Assembly (NCBI GenBank): GCA_022360105.1
Contig: JAKSDL010000183.1
Location: forward strand, 14,361 to 78,360
Source: Pseudomonadota bacterium
Lineage (GTDB): Bacteria; SAR324; XYD2-FULL-50-16; JAHJRI01
Length of the DNA: 64,000 bases
Reading direction: 5' to 3'
Under the pieces are notes generated by a model. It had not been told where the DNA came from, searched no databases, and worked only from the letters and a program-made list of their open reading frames with translations. Every line of letters begins with the position of its first letter. Positions within the stretch are counted from its first letter, which is position 1. The position numbers and the translations under genes are program-made. This document shows positions 16,804-26,100 of the stretch, piece by piece.

Positions 16804-18234
16804 TTATCTCAAAGAAAAACCTCCCACCTTGATATCCAGATATTCCAGGATACCCTCGGGCCCTCCTTCCCGTCCCAATCCACTTTCCTTCATCCCGCCA
16901 AATGGTGCTGCAACTGCAGTGGGATTGATATCATTAATGCCGATAATACCAAAATTTAATCCTTCGAACAGCGTCATGGCTCTCGTCATTTTATCGGTAT
17001 AGATGTAAGCCGCCAATCCATAATGAGTATCGTTAGCCATCTCAAGCAAATCGTCGTCATCCTCGTACTCGATGATAGGTGCCACCGGTCCGAATGTTTC
17101 TTCCCTGTAAATCAGCATGTCCGGCGTAACCCCTTTGAGGATCGTGGGGGCAAAAAAGTGCCCATGTTCCAAACCATCGTCCACCAATCGTTTTCCTCCC
17201 GTCACCAACTCGGCTCCATTATCCAAAGCATCAGCAACCTGTCGTTCAACCTTTAGCAAGGCATTTTCATTCACCAATGGGCCTATACTGACGCCTTCCT
17301 CAAATCCACTGCCGGCCTTCATACCTTCAACCCTGACAGCAAATTCGTTCACAAATGCATCCATTTGATCTTTATGGACATAAAGTCTGTTTGGACTGAT
17401 GCACGCCTGACCCGTATTCAAAAATTTCACCAGCACCACACCTTTGGCAGCTTTGACCGGATCAGCATCTTTACAAACGATAAAAGGGGCATGTCCCCCC
17501 AACTCAAATGATGTCCGTTTCATTTGAATGGCAGCCTGTTGTGCCAGCATTTTACCAACATCGGTAGAACCGGTGAAGGTGAGTTTTCGGATACGCTTGT
17601 CCTCTAGAAATGTCTCTCCGACAGGACCAGGATGTTTGGCGGTCACCAGGTTGACTACTCCCGGCGGTAATTCTGCTTGTTCAAAGAGTTTGAAGGTCTC
17701 AACAGCACAGAGAGGAGTCGCTTCCGCAGGTTTAAGAACAACTGTACAACCAGCCGCCAGGGCAGGAGCAACCTTTCTGGTAATCATGGAGATCGGATAA
17801 TTCCAGGGCGTAATCGCAGCTACCACTCCTACCGGACTGTAATTCAAGATAAATCTTTGATCAGCTCTGGGGGCTGGTATGGTGCGGCCATATACTCGTT
17901 TAACTTCTTCTGAATACCAAAGCATAAAATCGGCTGCATACTGCACTTCATTGCGAGCAGCTTTTAAGGGCTTTCCCTGCTCCTCTGTCATGGTATGAGC
18001 CAGCTTTTCCCGATTTTCGCACATCAATTGATAAATTCTATTCAGATATACCGATCTTTGGTAGGCTGTGGATTTAGACCAGGCCTTAAAAGCACTATCT
18101 GCCGCATCGATCGACCTGGTAGTATCTCTGTCGTCTCCGTCCGGTACTTCCGCAATATACTTCCCACTGGCAGGATTTATAGAATCAAAAGTTTTACCGG
18201 ATATTGCGCTTTCCCAATTTCCGTTAATGTACAT
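16804..18234 (-). CDS. NAD(P)-dependent aldehyde dehydrogenase, succinate-semialdehyde dehydrogenase-like
   Basis: This 476-residue ALDH carries the catalytic Cys at about residue 278 in GQACISPNR. It also has the Glu block ELGGHAPFIV, the NAD-fold block FTGSTDVGK and the PWNYP entry block (AAITPWNYPISMI). The pattern ELGG.APFIV with GQ.C..PNR is that of GabD-type succinate-semialdehyde dehydrogenases, which make succinate from succinate semialdehyde; other short aldehydes are possible. A strong ribosome site (AAAAAAGGGGGACT) precedes the ATG. A perfect 9-bp inverted repeat lies about 32 bp upstream in the leader. It is followed by the CDGSH/Rieske gene. No GABA transaminase is present; the neighbour upstream is a class IV aminotransferase. 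Confidence 0.85.
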   Translation of the reverse strand: MYINGNWESAISGKTFDSINPASGKYIAEVPDGDDRDTTRSIDAADSAFKAWSKSTAYQRSVYLNRIYQLMCENREKLAHTMTEEQGKPLKAARNEVQYAADFMLWYSEEVKRVYGRTIPAPRADQRFILNYSPVGVVAAITPWNYPISMITRKVAPALAAGCTVVLKPAEATPLCAVETFKLFEQAELPPGVVNLVTAKHPGPVGETFLEDKRIRKLTFTGSTDVGKMLAQQAAIQMKRTSFELGGHAPFIVCKDADPVKAAKGVVLVKFLNTGQACISPNRLYVHKDQMDAFVNEFAVRVEGMKAGSGFEEGVSIGPLVNENALLKVERQVADALDNGAELVTGGKRLVDDGLEHGHFFAPTILKGVTPDMLIYREETFGPVAPIIEYEDDDDLLEMANDTHYGLAAYIYTDKMTRAMTLFEGLNFGIIGINDINPTAVAAPFGGMKESGLGREGGPEGILEYLDIKVGGFSLR

Positions 18235-18265
18235 AGTCCCCCTTTTTTCAATTTCGCTGAATTCC

Positions 18266-18300
18266 CCGGCAGAAACCTATTAGGCGAGATATTCTGCCGG
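18266..18300. repeat. Perfect 9-bp inverted repeat in the leader of the aldehyde dehydrogenase gene
   Basis: CCGGCAGAA at 18266-18274 is exactly complementary to TTCTGCCGG at 18292-18300, with a 17-nt loop. It lies between the aminotransferase stop and the aldehyde dehydrogenase start, both on the minus strand. No T-run follows in the minus direction, so it is not a typical terminator for the aminotransferase; on the plus side the flank is CCGGTCTTTTC. It could be an operator or leader hairpin. Confidence 0.5.
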
Positions 18301-18419
18301 CCGGTCTTTTCTCTCAACTATCTGGTATTATTCTTATTGTAATCAAGTACCTTGGTCTTGTCATTGACTATGAAGCACTTGCAGTGCGCCGTGGATCTTT
18401 CTTGCCTGACATCGGCTGA

Positions 18420-19235
18420 TTAAACGCAAGAATCATCTACTACTTTTCGATACTCAGCCATGATCTCCAACAAATACGGATGATGGACGTCGTATGAATT
18501 TCCATTGACTGACTTTACCGGCAAAACACCCGGAGACGTTCCTGTGAGAAACAGGGATTGGTAATCACTCAATCTGTCCTTGTGAATCAGCTGAAACTTT
18601 ACTTCCAAACCCCGCTTTTCCATGAGACCTAAAATTTTCTTTCTGGTAATTCCCGGCAAAACGTTCTCTGTGGGCGAGGTAAAAAAAACAGAATCTTTAA
18701 TAAAGAACACGTTGCTGCGGCTGCCTTCGGTTACAAATCCTTTTGAGTTGACTATCAGGACTTCATAATACCCTGATTCATAATCGATTAAATTACTTAG
18801 CTCCACAGGTTTTTCTTTGACAAGTTTGGCGTTTGGATTCGGTCTTTCCATATGCAGCAGGGTTACAGGCACACCATTTTGATATTGTTCTGTCGATGGG
18901 AAATAAAAAGGTATAAATACAATTAACAGAGACTCACCAACCGATTCCAAACTACCGAAAATAATTTTTAGATTGCCGTTTGATCTGGTGCATTCCTTCA
19001 CCAATACTTGAATTCGTTTTTCAATATGGGATTTTTCCACCTTAAAATCAAGTCCCACAATCCTGCTTGATTGGGCAAGCCTTTCCAAATGATCATCTAA
19101 AAACAACGGAACCGAATTGATCAGCCTAACCACTTCATAAACCGGCCTTCCTTTAAAATTGAAATGACGTTTAATCCAGTCAATAGGTTTCACAGAATCA
19201 TTTACAAATCCAACCTCTCCAATTAATGCCAACAT
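18420..19235 (-). CDS. PLP-dependent class IV aminotransferase (BCAT/DAAT/ADC-lyase group)
   Basis: This is a 271-residue fold-type IV enzyme. PVYEVVRLINSVPLFLDDHLERL, in parts, is the usual N-terminal substrate block. The conserved second block is YYEVLIVNSKGFVTEGSRSNVF, in parts, followed by VFFTSPTENVLPGITRKKIL. By spacing to the YYEV segment the Schiff-base Lys should be in the AKLVKEK region. The Glu in TEGSRSN contacts the pyridine nitrogen. The group includes branched-chain aminotransferases, D-amino acid transaminases and 4-amino-4-deoxychorismate lyase, and the sequence alone does not let me choose. It lies upstream of the aldehyde dehydrogenase on the same strand with a gap of 185 bp, so co-transcription is uncertain. 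Confidence 0.8.
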   Translation of the reverse strand: MLALIGEVGFVNDSVKPIDWIKRHFNFKGRPVYEVVRLINSVPLFLDDHLERLAQSSRIVGLDFKVEKSHIEKRIQVLVKECTRSNGNLKIIFGSLESVGESLLIVFIPFYFPSTEQYQNGVPVTLLHMERPNPNAKLVKEKPVELSNLIDYESGYYEVLIVNSKGFVTEGSRSNVFFIKDSVFFTSPTENVLPGITRKKILGLMEKRGLEVKFQLIHKDRLSDYQSLFLTGTSPGVLPVKSVNGNSYDVHHPYLLEIMAEYRKVVDDSCV

Positions 19236-19495
19236 CCTTTATTATCCAATTTGACGTCTACCGTTGTTTGCTCATCAGTCAACCTAAGCTTTGTATTTCC
19301 AGTTATCATCGTATTGCCTGACATAGCGATCGACAAATTCGATTGTGTTTATATAAGCTCAAGGTATTGTAAGTTGACCGATTTCGCAAAATGAAATCTT
19401 GCCGGCAATTACCGGTCGCATGTCAGCCGCCTCAGAATTGGCAAATAGCCGTCCCTGTCTATTAAAATTCTTCTTTTTCAGTTGCTGATTTAATT

Positions 19496-20428
19496 ATGGA
19501 AGCTTCTGTCGATCAAAGCTCCAATCTTGATATCCTTGGTGCCTTTTCGGCGCTTGGACTGTGCATTATGTTCGGTTCCAATGCCATTGCCGTGAAGATT
19601 ACATTTACAGGATTAGGTATATACTTTGTTGCCGGCTTACGCTTTTTAGTTGCCTCATTCTGCCTGATCATCTGGGCCAGGATGACAGGTCAACAACTAT
19701 TAGTCCGAAAAGGGAAACTACTACCAATTGTGATCATTTCTTTTGCCTTTGCAGTCCAATTATTACTGATCTATAGCGGATTAAACAAGACCACAGTAGC
19801 CCGTAGTGCTTTAATAACCAACCTGCAACCGTTTTTTGTGCTTTTCCTGGCGCATTTTTTCATTCCCGGTGATCGCATTAACCTTAAAAAAACCCTGGGA
19901 ATCATTCTTGCGTTCACAGGGATGATTTTTGTGTTTTTAGATCATTCCGTTTTAAGCCGTGATTTGAGAACAGGAGATTTACTAACATTGGCAGGTGCCT
20001 TTGGTTGGGCGTGCAATGCCGTTTATACCAAACGGATTATCAAGGAATATAAGCCCATTCAAATTGCTGTTTATCCCATGATTGCCGCAATTCCTATTGC
20101 CTTTCTCACATCCTTGTACCTGGATGATGAGATGGTTCGCTTTGTCGATGGTTGTATCGTTCTGGCTTTTTTCTACCAGTGTTTTGTGGCAGCATTTGGC
20201 TATGTCGTCTGGAATTCCCTGCTTGCAAGGTATGGTGCTGTGACCCTGCATTCGTTTATTTTCGTGATGCCAATCTCGGGGGTGTTTTTAAGCAATTTGA
20301 TACTCGATGAACATATTACTGCCAGACTGCTGACAGGCTTGGTGTTTGTGGTCATGGGCTTGCTGGTTACTCATTTGAAAGGTAAAAAGCTGATCAGACC
20401 TATTTTTAATATGAGCAGAAATGTTTAA
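19496..20428 (+). CDS. EamA/DMT-family transporter
   Basis: This 310-residue protein has ten hydrophobic segments arranged as two EamA repeats. The first repeat begins LDILGAFSALGLCIMFGSNAIAVK, in parts, and the second LLTLAGAFGWACNAVYTKRII, in parts, each with the characteristic Gly/Ala-rich first helix and conserved Lys after the second. Helix 3-4 includes ARSALITNLQPFFVLFLAH, typical of the RhaT/YdcZ-like drug/metabolite transporter superfamily. Such proteins export amino acids or small metabolites, but substrate cannot be predicted. The methyltransferase gene starts 32 bp downstream, so they probably form a short operon. Confidence 0.88.
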   Translation: MEASVDQSSNLDILGAFSALGLCIMFGSNAIAVKITFTGLGIYFVAGLRFLVASFCLIIWARMTGQQLLVRKGKLLPIVIISFAFAVQLLLIYSGLNKTTVARSALITNLQPFFVLFLAHFFIPGDRINLKKTLGIILAFTGMIFVFLDHSVLSRDLRTGDLLTLAGAFGWACNAVYTKRIIKEYKPIQIAVYPMIAAIPIAFLTSLYLDDEMVRFVDGCIVLAFFYQCFVAAFGYVVWNSLLARYGAVTLHSFIFVMPISGVFLSNLILDEHITARLLTGLVFVVMGLLVTHLKGKKLIRPIFNMSRNV

Positions 20429-20460
20429 AACGCTGGTTCCGTCTTAAAAAAGGAAAATTG

Positions 20461-21036
20461 ATGACCGATAAAAAATTTAATCCCAAAAAAATAGATAAGT
20501 TAAACAATCCTGAGCGGCTCAAAATCCAGAATCCGGACCTTATCTGGAGTGCTTTGGAGCTGGCCAAAGTAGAGATAATGGTAGATATCGGGGCCGGCAC
20601 CGGCTTCTTTGCCATGCCTTTTGCGGATAAAGCAAAACAAGCAAACCTTTATGCCTGCGATACATCTGATGTGATGATCGACTGGATGCTGGAAAACCTG
20701 CCTGAAAGTTATACAGGCCGAATTATTCCCTTAAAAAGCACGGAAAACTCCATCCCCCTGGAAAATGGGGTCGCTGATCTGGTTTACATGATAAATCTGC
20801 ATCATGAGCTGGATAACCCGGACATTATGTTAAACGAAACAACAAGATTGCTGAAGCCTGGAGGAAAGGTTCTGGTAATTGACTGGAAGGATGTGGAAAC
20901 ACCTGGCGGACCTCCACAAGATATTCGTATCGCAGTAGAAACGATAGTGAACCAATTTGAGAAAGCCGGACTTTCGAATGTTCAATCCAAAGACATTCTC
21001 CAGCACCATTGTTATGTAGTTGGTGAAAAGATCTAG
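20461..21036 (+). CDS. Class I SAM-dependent methyltransferase
   Basis: The ATG at 20461 is used rather than the TTG three bases before it, because AGGA lies 6 bp upstream. The 191-residue protein has motif I VDIGAGTGFFAMPFADKAK at about residues 40-58, an acidic post-I residue in YACDTSD, and the motif IV-like DLVYMINLHHELDNP. Motif V-VI is ETTRLLKPGGKVLVIDWKDVETPGGP. This is the general small-molecule methyltransferase pattern, close to UbiE/COQ5-like proteins. The substrate cannot be named. It ends one base before the convergent MBL hydrolase stop. Confidence 0.85.
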   Translation: MTDKKFNPKKIDKLNNPERLKIQNPDLIWSALELAKVEIMVDIGAGTGFFAMPFADKAKQANLYACDTSDVMIDWMLENLPESYTGRIIPLKSTENSIPLENGVADLVYMINLHHELDNPDIMLNETTRLLKPGGKVLVIDWKDVETPGGPPQDIRIAVETIVNQFEKAGLSNVQSKDILQHHCYVVGEKI

Positions 21037-21037
21037 G

Positions 21038-21865
21038 CTAATTTGATGTTTTCTCTTCCAATAGTTTAACTGCCGAATTAATCATATGCTCAGCTTTCAC
21101 ATTTCCCATGCACAACAGCCAGATCACCTTGTCTTCCTTCATGCCGATAGCCTTCATAATCTGTCTGGTATTCAATCCTTTCAACCAATGGACTTCTACC
21201 TCCTCCACCAGACTCTTTAAAAAATCCAGTTTTTTAGCCAGATATAGCTTGCCGTTTTTTATTCTTGGGCTGTGCGCACAAAACAAGGCTTCAAAATCCA
21301 GTTGCACTGCTTTCTCCAGTGATGTTATTTGATCTTTCAGTATCTCATCAGCCCGAAAATATTTGATTCGCTCCGATAAGAATAGATCCCCGGATATGAG
21401 CCATCCATGATTTGATTCAAAATATACCGTGTGATCCCTGCTGTGCCCGGGAGTGTGTATTGCCTGAAAACGGTAATTATCAGTCTCTACAATATCCTTG
21501 TTATTGACAGTTACTTTGAGTGGTGTAGTCGGTCCCCATATTAATCGTTGATAAGGAAAAATAGGCAGGGGTTTGGATAGTTTTTCAGCCGTTATGGCAT
21601 TCCCATAAACAGGAACTCCAAGGACATGCTTGATTGCTGCCGCATTGCCACTGTGATCTTCATGGTGATGTGTCAGATAGATGCGGGTAACGGTCTGGTC
21701 TGCAAGCCAGTCAACTACTTCCTGCCGACAATGTCTGAGGCCGGAATCAAACAGAATGCTATCTACGAAATAGACCCTTGTTGTCATTAGTGGTCGGCTA
21801 AATGGAGAATAGCCGATTTCAACGCTTTTGACCGGTCCATGGTCAACAACGGAAAAAATCTTCAT
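21038..21865 (-). CDS. Metallo-beta-lactamase-fold hydrolase (first)
   Basis: I place the start at the ATG at 21865 (MKIFSVVDHGPVKSVEIGYS); the frame continues to an ATG at 21934, whose 23 added residues look unlike the fold, so the start is uncertain. The zinc site is HHHEDHSGN after YLT, followed by a His in TPGHSRDHTVYF and an Asp in SGDLFLSERIKYF, the order expected for glyoxalase II-like enzymes. The last third is helical (KKLDFLKSLVEEVEVHW) and may contact substrate. Members hydrolyse thioesters, phosphoesters or lactams. The substrate is unknown. The gene converges with the methyltransferase. Confidence 0.83.
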   Translation of the reverse strand: MKIFSVVDHGPVKSVEIGYSPFSRPLMTTRVYFVDSILFDSGLRHCRQEVVDWLADQTVTRIYLTHHHEDHSGNAAAIKHVLGVPVYGNAITAEKLSKPLPIFPYQRLIWGPTTPLKVTVNNKDIVETDNYRFQAIHTPGHSRDHTVYFESNHGWLISGDLFLSERIKYFRADEILKDQITSLEKAVQLDFEALFCAHSPRIKNGKLYLAKKLDFLKSLVEEVEVHWLKGLNTRQIMKAIGMKEDKVIWLLCMGNVKAEHMINSAVKLLEEKTSN

Positions 21866-22024
21866 TATTGTTATGAGTTGAATTAGTCCGGCTCTTCTTC
21901 CGTCTTCTTTTTTGGTTTTGATCGCGGGGAGCATACTTCAAATGAATTTCCCTCTCTTGGGGAAGTACGTGGTTCTCCCTCACAAATTTCGATGATCAGT
22001 CTTCTGGTCAGTTTACCCCTACCC

Positions 22025-22043
22025 TTTTTTTTTTTTTTTTTTT
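22025..22043. repeat. Homopolymer run of 19 T (A on the minus strand)
   Basis: Nineteen consecutive T bases lie at 22025-22043 and overlap the stop codon of the small secreted protein gene. Such a long run is rare in bacterial chromosomes and is prone to slippage; length may not be exact. No stem precedes it on the plus strand. Confidence 0.7.
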
Positions 22044-22209
22044 AAAAACCGGGATCCACCACACAGCCCCTCAAAGTGTTGTTGTAGGCCAGGTAATAAA
22101 CGACATGCTTATCCCGCAACTCCTTTCGAGGAATACAGTCAGGTACAGCCTGCACATCGAGCGTAAAAAAAATAAACAAAAGGGGTATGATTGCCCATGT
22201 TTTACTCAT
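22042..22209 (-). CDS. Small secreted protein with two cysteines, unknown
   Basis: A 55-residue protein starts at the ATG at 22209, which has GGAG at 8 bp. The longer frame to 22317 lacks such a site. It begins with a clear signal peptide, MSKTWAIIPLLFIFFTLDVQA, in parts, with probable cleavage after VQA near residue 20. The mature part is only about 35 residues: VPDCIPRKELRDK, then YYLAYNNTLRGCVVDPGF, with two Cys that could form a disulfide. The stop codon abuts an uninterrupted run of 19 T/A bases (22025-22043). I recognise no family. A real gene is supported by the signal sequence and ribosome site together, but not by a relative in the window. Confidence 0.5.
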   Translation of the reverse strand: MSKTWAIIPLLFIFFTLDVQAVPDCIPRKELRDKHVVYYLAYNNTLRGCVVDPGF

Positions 22210-22321
22210 TAGCTTACTCCGTTCGTTCTGATAATCATTTTTGATATACATGCCCATAAGTATTATACCGGTTAAGTGGATAAGTAAATCAAGTTTTGTT
22301 CCAAGAACGAATTCCAAAAAA

Positions 22322-22376
22322 ATCCTCTAGAAGATTATTTTCATGATCGTTAATCGGAAATTTGGCACTAGAGGAT
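22322..22376. repeat. Nested inverted repeat (cruciform) between a small secreted gene and HU
   Basis: The outer arms ATCCTCTAG (22322-22330) and CTAGAGGAT (22368-22376) are perfect 9-bp complements. Inside them GATTA and TAATC can form a second stem. The element is AT-rich, sits in the 569-bp gap and has no T-run after it. It may be an operator, a small hairpin RNA or a remnant element. Confidence 0.45.
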
Positions 22377-22695
22377 AAATCAGAAATTGAATTTCATTCA
22401 ATTTGAAAAATGGGCCAGTTTTCCAGCATGTTTTGTCAAAAAAAAATAACACGGATATTTCTGAAAAAATCAGTTCTGGAGTCAAAAATTCGACAATTTT
22501 GTACTGAGGGTAACTCTTTATTTCCATGAATTTGAGCCGAAAATGAAAAAAATGATTTTTTTTTTGCTTCTCCTGTTTGTTGGGCGGGAAGGGCAGAGGT
22601 AGTATAAGTAACGGTAATTACTAAACTTATGAAAGGCCGCGCTGTAGATAGCGTGTAAACCTTCCCTTCTGCAGAATTTATTTTGCTTTTAGGCC

Positions 22696-22724
22696 TTGAC
22701 AAAAATTTATAGAGGTATAAAGAT
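22696..22724 (+). promoter_or_regulatory. Probable sigma-70 promoter of the HU gene
   Basis: A perfect TTGACA -35 box lies at 22696-22701. The AT-rich GTATAAAGATAT segment 14-17 bp downstream offers the -10 element (TATAAA at 22716 or TAAAGA at 22718). The first is at a short spacing and the second is a weaker match. The gene's ribosome site follows within 50 bp. Confidence 0.55.
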
Positions 22725-22778
22725 ATGAACGAAATCTTCTCAATCATTCTGAAACTACAATATATCAGGAGATATAAT

Positions 22779-23087
22779 ATGGCAAAAGTGGTAACCAAAG
22801 CAGATCTCGCTGCACAGATAGCTAAGAGTGCAGACATTTCTAAAGCCGCGGCTGGAAAGGCCGTAAACGCTATTATCCAAAATATTAAGGATGCATTATC
22901 CAAAGGCAACGATGTGACCTTGATCGGCTTCGGCTCCTTTACAACCGCAAAGAGAGCTGCTCGAACCGGCCGCCATCCTCAAACAGGTAAACCTTTAAAG
23001 ATTCCTGCTAAAACAGTTCCGAAGTTCAGACCTGGAAAAGCTCTGAGAGAGACTGTTGATAAGAAAAAAGGCAAGAAGAAGAAGTAG
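22779..23087 (+). CDS. hup: DNA-binding protein HU
   Basis: The ATG at 22779 is chosen over the upstream in-frame ATG at 22725 because AGGAG lies at 22767-22771 and the protein then starts MAKVVTKADLAAQI, the usual HU N-terminus. At 102 residues it is longer than the 90 of E. coli HU. It contains the beta-arm motif with GFGSFTTAKRAARTGRHPQTGKPLKIPAK, in parts, and the Pro that intercalates into DNA (KIPAK). The extra C-terminal tail is all Lys/Arg/Gly (KKKGKKKK) and resembles basic HU tails that add DNA or RNA contacts. HU bends and compacts DNA. Confidence 0.92.
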   Translation: MAKVVTKADLAAQIAKSADISKAAAGKAVNAIIQNIKDALSKGNDVTLIGFGSFTTAKRAARTGRHPQTGKPLKIPAKTVPKFRPGKALRETVDKKKGKKKK

Positions 23088-23106
23088 TCAACAGGATGAA
23101 AATCAA

Positions 23107-23135
23107 ACAGCGGAGACATTGTGCACCTCCGCTGT
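23107..23135 (-). terminator. Candidate terminator hairpin between convergent HU and sensor kinase genes
   Basis: CAGCGGAG at 23108-23115 pairs perfectly with CTCCGCTG at 23127-23134, plus one more A-T pair, around an 11-nt loop. In the minus direction it is followed by TTTGATTTTC, so it suits the large kinase gene whose stop is at 23170. In the plus direction the flank is not T-rich. Confidence 0.5.
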
Positions 23136-23169
23136 CAACTCCCCACCAAACAACGCGGTAGATTCCCCT

Positions 23170-26100
23170 CTATTTGGTAAAATCCATATTTACGATTGGT
23201 AACTGGATAATAAAGGTGGTACCTTTGCCTTCACCTTCGCTTTCAACCCATATTTTTCCGTTCATTTCCTTGATAAAACTGGCACTGCTATGAAGGCCAA
23301 ATCCATGACCCTCTTTTTTGGTTGTAAATCCGTGGGTAAAAATCTTATCCAGGTTTTCTTCAGGGATACCTTTACCGGAATCCTTGGTTAACAAATACAC
23401 AAAATCATCGTCCATCTCAATTGTAAAGGTCAGCACCCTTCTATCGGCTGGCAGATGAAGCATGGCATCCCTGGCATTATTGATGAGGTTGATTAAGACA
23501 TGAATCAACTTTGTCTTTTGAATGGGAATCATCGGTACGTCTTCATACTGACGGGCTATAGAAATCCCATATCTGTCTATCAATCCTGCCTCCAGGGTCA
23601 AAGCATCTTCCACGACCGTAACAAGGGAATAGTCTTCCGTTATGGAATCATTGCCTGCATAGGTTTGCTGGGCAGCAATCACATCAGAAATGATGTCAAT
23701 CTTTTCGTTCAAACGTTTGATTTCGGTCTGTATCGTTCTGTTTTCTTCAAACAGGCTTTCTTCCAGCTTTAAATAGTATTGCATGAGCGTTTCACCTTTG
23801 GCTCCTGCAGCGACAAATTCAGCAAGATTATCCATGTTTTGTTTTAATAAATTGTTTGCTTGAGCAAACCCCATCAAGTTTGAATGCTCCACAACCTCGT
23901 CGATTGCACTGGCAGATGTCTTAATGCTGTTGAGCAAATTACCGACGTTGTGCAGGGTTCCGGAAGCAATATCGGCTACACCGGCCTTATGAGCCTTTTC
24001 TATCAGTTGCCCCTGTACCAGTTTCAGCTCCGAAGTTCTTTCTGATACCATTTTTTCCAGTGTCTCCTGATATTCGGTCAATCGTTTCTCATTGTCTTTT
24101 TGCTCCGAGATATCCCTGGCAATGGTTGAGATAAACTGTAATTTTCCTGAGATGGAAATATGGGCCATGATCACCTGAGACGCCGGAATTTCTGTGCCAT
24201 CAGCATTTAAAAGGGCTGTCTCTCCACTCCAGGTTCCGTTGTTAATGGCACCCGGAATCCCCTCATTTCTAACGATTTGCATTGCCCACTTGGGGTGAAA
24301 CCTTTCAAATTCAAGGTTGACAAGGTTAACGGCATCGTCAAGGCCAATCATCCGTTTTCCGGCAGAATTAATATACTGAACATTCATATCCGGCAAAAAT
24401 ATCCCGACAAAATCACTTGTAGCCTCCAGGATAGTGGACAAACGCTTCAGCTCCTCTTCTGCAGCCTTGTATTCGGTAATATTCTGGGCCGTCACCTGGA
24501 TAGCGACTGTATTTCCATGATCATCCTTAACCGACTGGTAATTGGATATAAACCAGAATTCTCCGGCAGGCAGATCAATATAATCTTCAAATGTAGCCCC
24601 TTCTCCGGTTTTCACCAGACTTCTGATTCTATCTTTCAGTTTGGTGTGAAAAAAATCTGAGTATCCCCTCACGTCCTTGCCAATTAACTCAAAAGCTTCC
24701 AATTTAAAATATGCAGCTCCGAATGAGTTAATAAACAACACCACACTCCCGAGGGAAAGGTGCATGACCAGTGCGCCGGTGTTTTCCACCAGGATTTTGT
24801 ATTTTTCTTCGCTCTTGATCAGTTTCTTCTGAGTGGAAATTGTTTTTTCATACAACCTGGCGTTCTCCATCGATACGGACGCCTGAGCCAATATGGTGCG
24901 GATAAACTCTACCCTGTTGTTTGTAAAAACCGATTCCGACAAGTTGTTTTCCAGATAGATGACACCATAGGTGTAGTTTCTTAATTGGAATGGCGCACAC
25001 AAAAGGGATTTGGTTTTATTCCTCTTGATGTATTCATCCCCGGTAAAGGGACTGTGTTTGTAGGTATTGTCAAATAAAATAGTTTCGCCGCTTCTGAACA
25101 CAAAACTGACGATTGCCTCACAAAATCTCGTTTTACTGGAATTCAACACCGGCTCATAAACTGAAACGATACCATCTTTTCTGGATGTTGCCGCTTCTTC
25201 TATAACCAGCTCCTTGTCTTTTTTTGTGATCAGAAAACCTTTTTCCGCTCCCGAATGTTCTATAACAAGTTTAAGAATACTGGATAACAGGCGCTTGGTG
25301 ATGATTTCTCCCGAAACCTTGCGAATAGCATCCAGAATGGCTTGGAAATCTACCTGTTGTGTGGATGTTATTTGGGGGAAATCGCTCGTATATTGCGCGG
25401 CTGTATAAATATTGGGCTGCTGTTTTAAAAACTCAGGGTAGGCTTTTTCCATTTCCTTCGTTTTCGCTACTGCCCCCCACCTGCTGTATAAACTATGGGC
25501 TTCCAGCAGAAACAATTCTGCTATTTTAGGTTCATTTCGCTGTATCCAATATCCGGCGAATCTTTCATTAGCGATGGCCTGCTCGTAAACCAAACCGCTT
25601 TCTCCCGATAGATCTATCGCTAATCGATATATATCAGACGCATCTCCGGCAACTCTGACCCGACTAAACTCAGCCTTTAGCAAATAATATTTGTTCAGGT
25701 AATTAACCGGACAAGCAGCCGACATTTTTTTAAACAGAGCCAGAATGAAATCCAGTTCTTTTAGAAAAGATTTTTTCTCTTTTGCAGGTTGAGCTTCAAA
25801 GATGGCAAGGACAGACAGGGCATAATAAAAATTGATTAACGCATGAGTCAAAAACCCTATGCTTTTCTCCATTCTTGGTTGAAAGCTTTTTACACTGTTT
25901 ACGGCAGTATCGTATCTTCCAAACAGAAAGTATAAGAAGATTTTGCATCCGTAATAATGAGTCAAACCATTTATGTCATTGTCTCGATTATACTTGGCAA
26001 CCATATCCGATTCCCTGAAGTAAGGATTTTCCAATTTACAGGGATCATCAGACCTGCCCAGTAAATTCAATACCATCTGACGTTGAAATGAGCATATCAG

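Larger units (their letters stand above)
22210..22778. other. Long non-coding stretch before hupB-like gene
   Basis: This region between the small secreted gene and the HU gene holds the HU promoter at its right end and a nested inverted repeat at 22322-22376. Candidate minus-strand frames there lack ribosome sites and look like shadows of the HU gene. Confidence 0.5.

Noticed and set aside
22025..22043. T19 run as terminator
   Set aside because: No stem precedes it on the plus strand, and on the minus strand it reads as A19.
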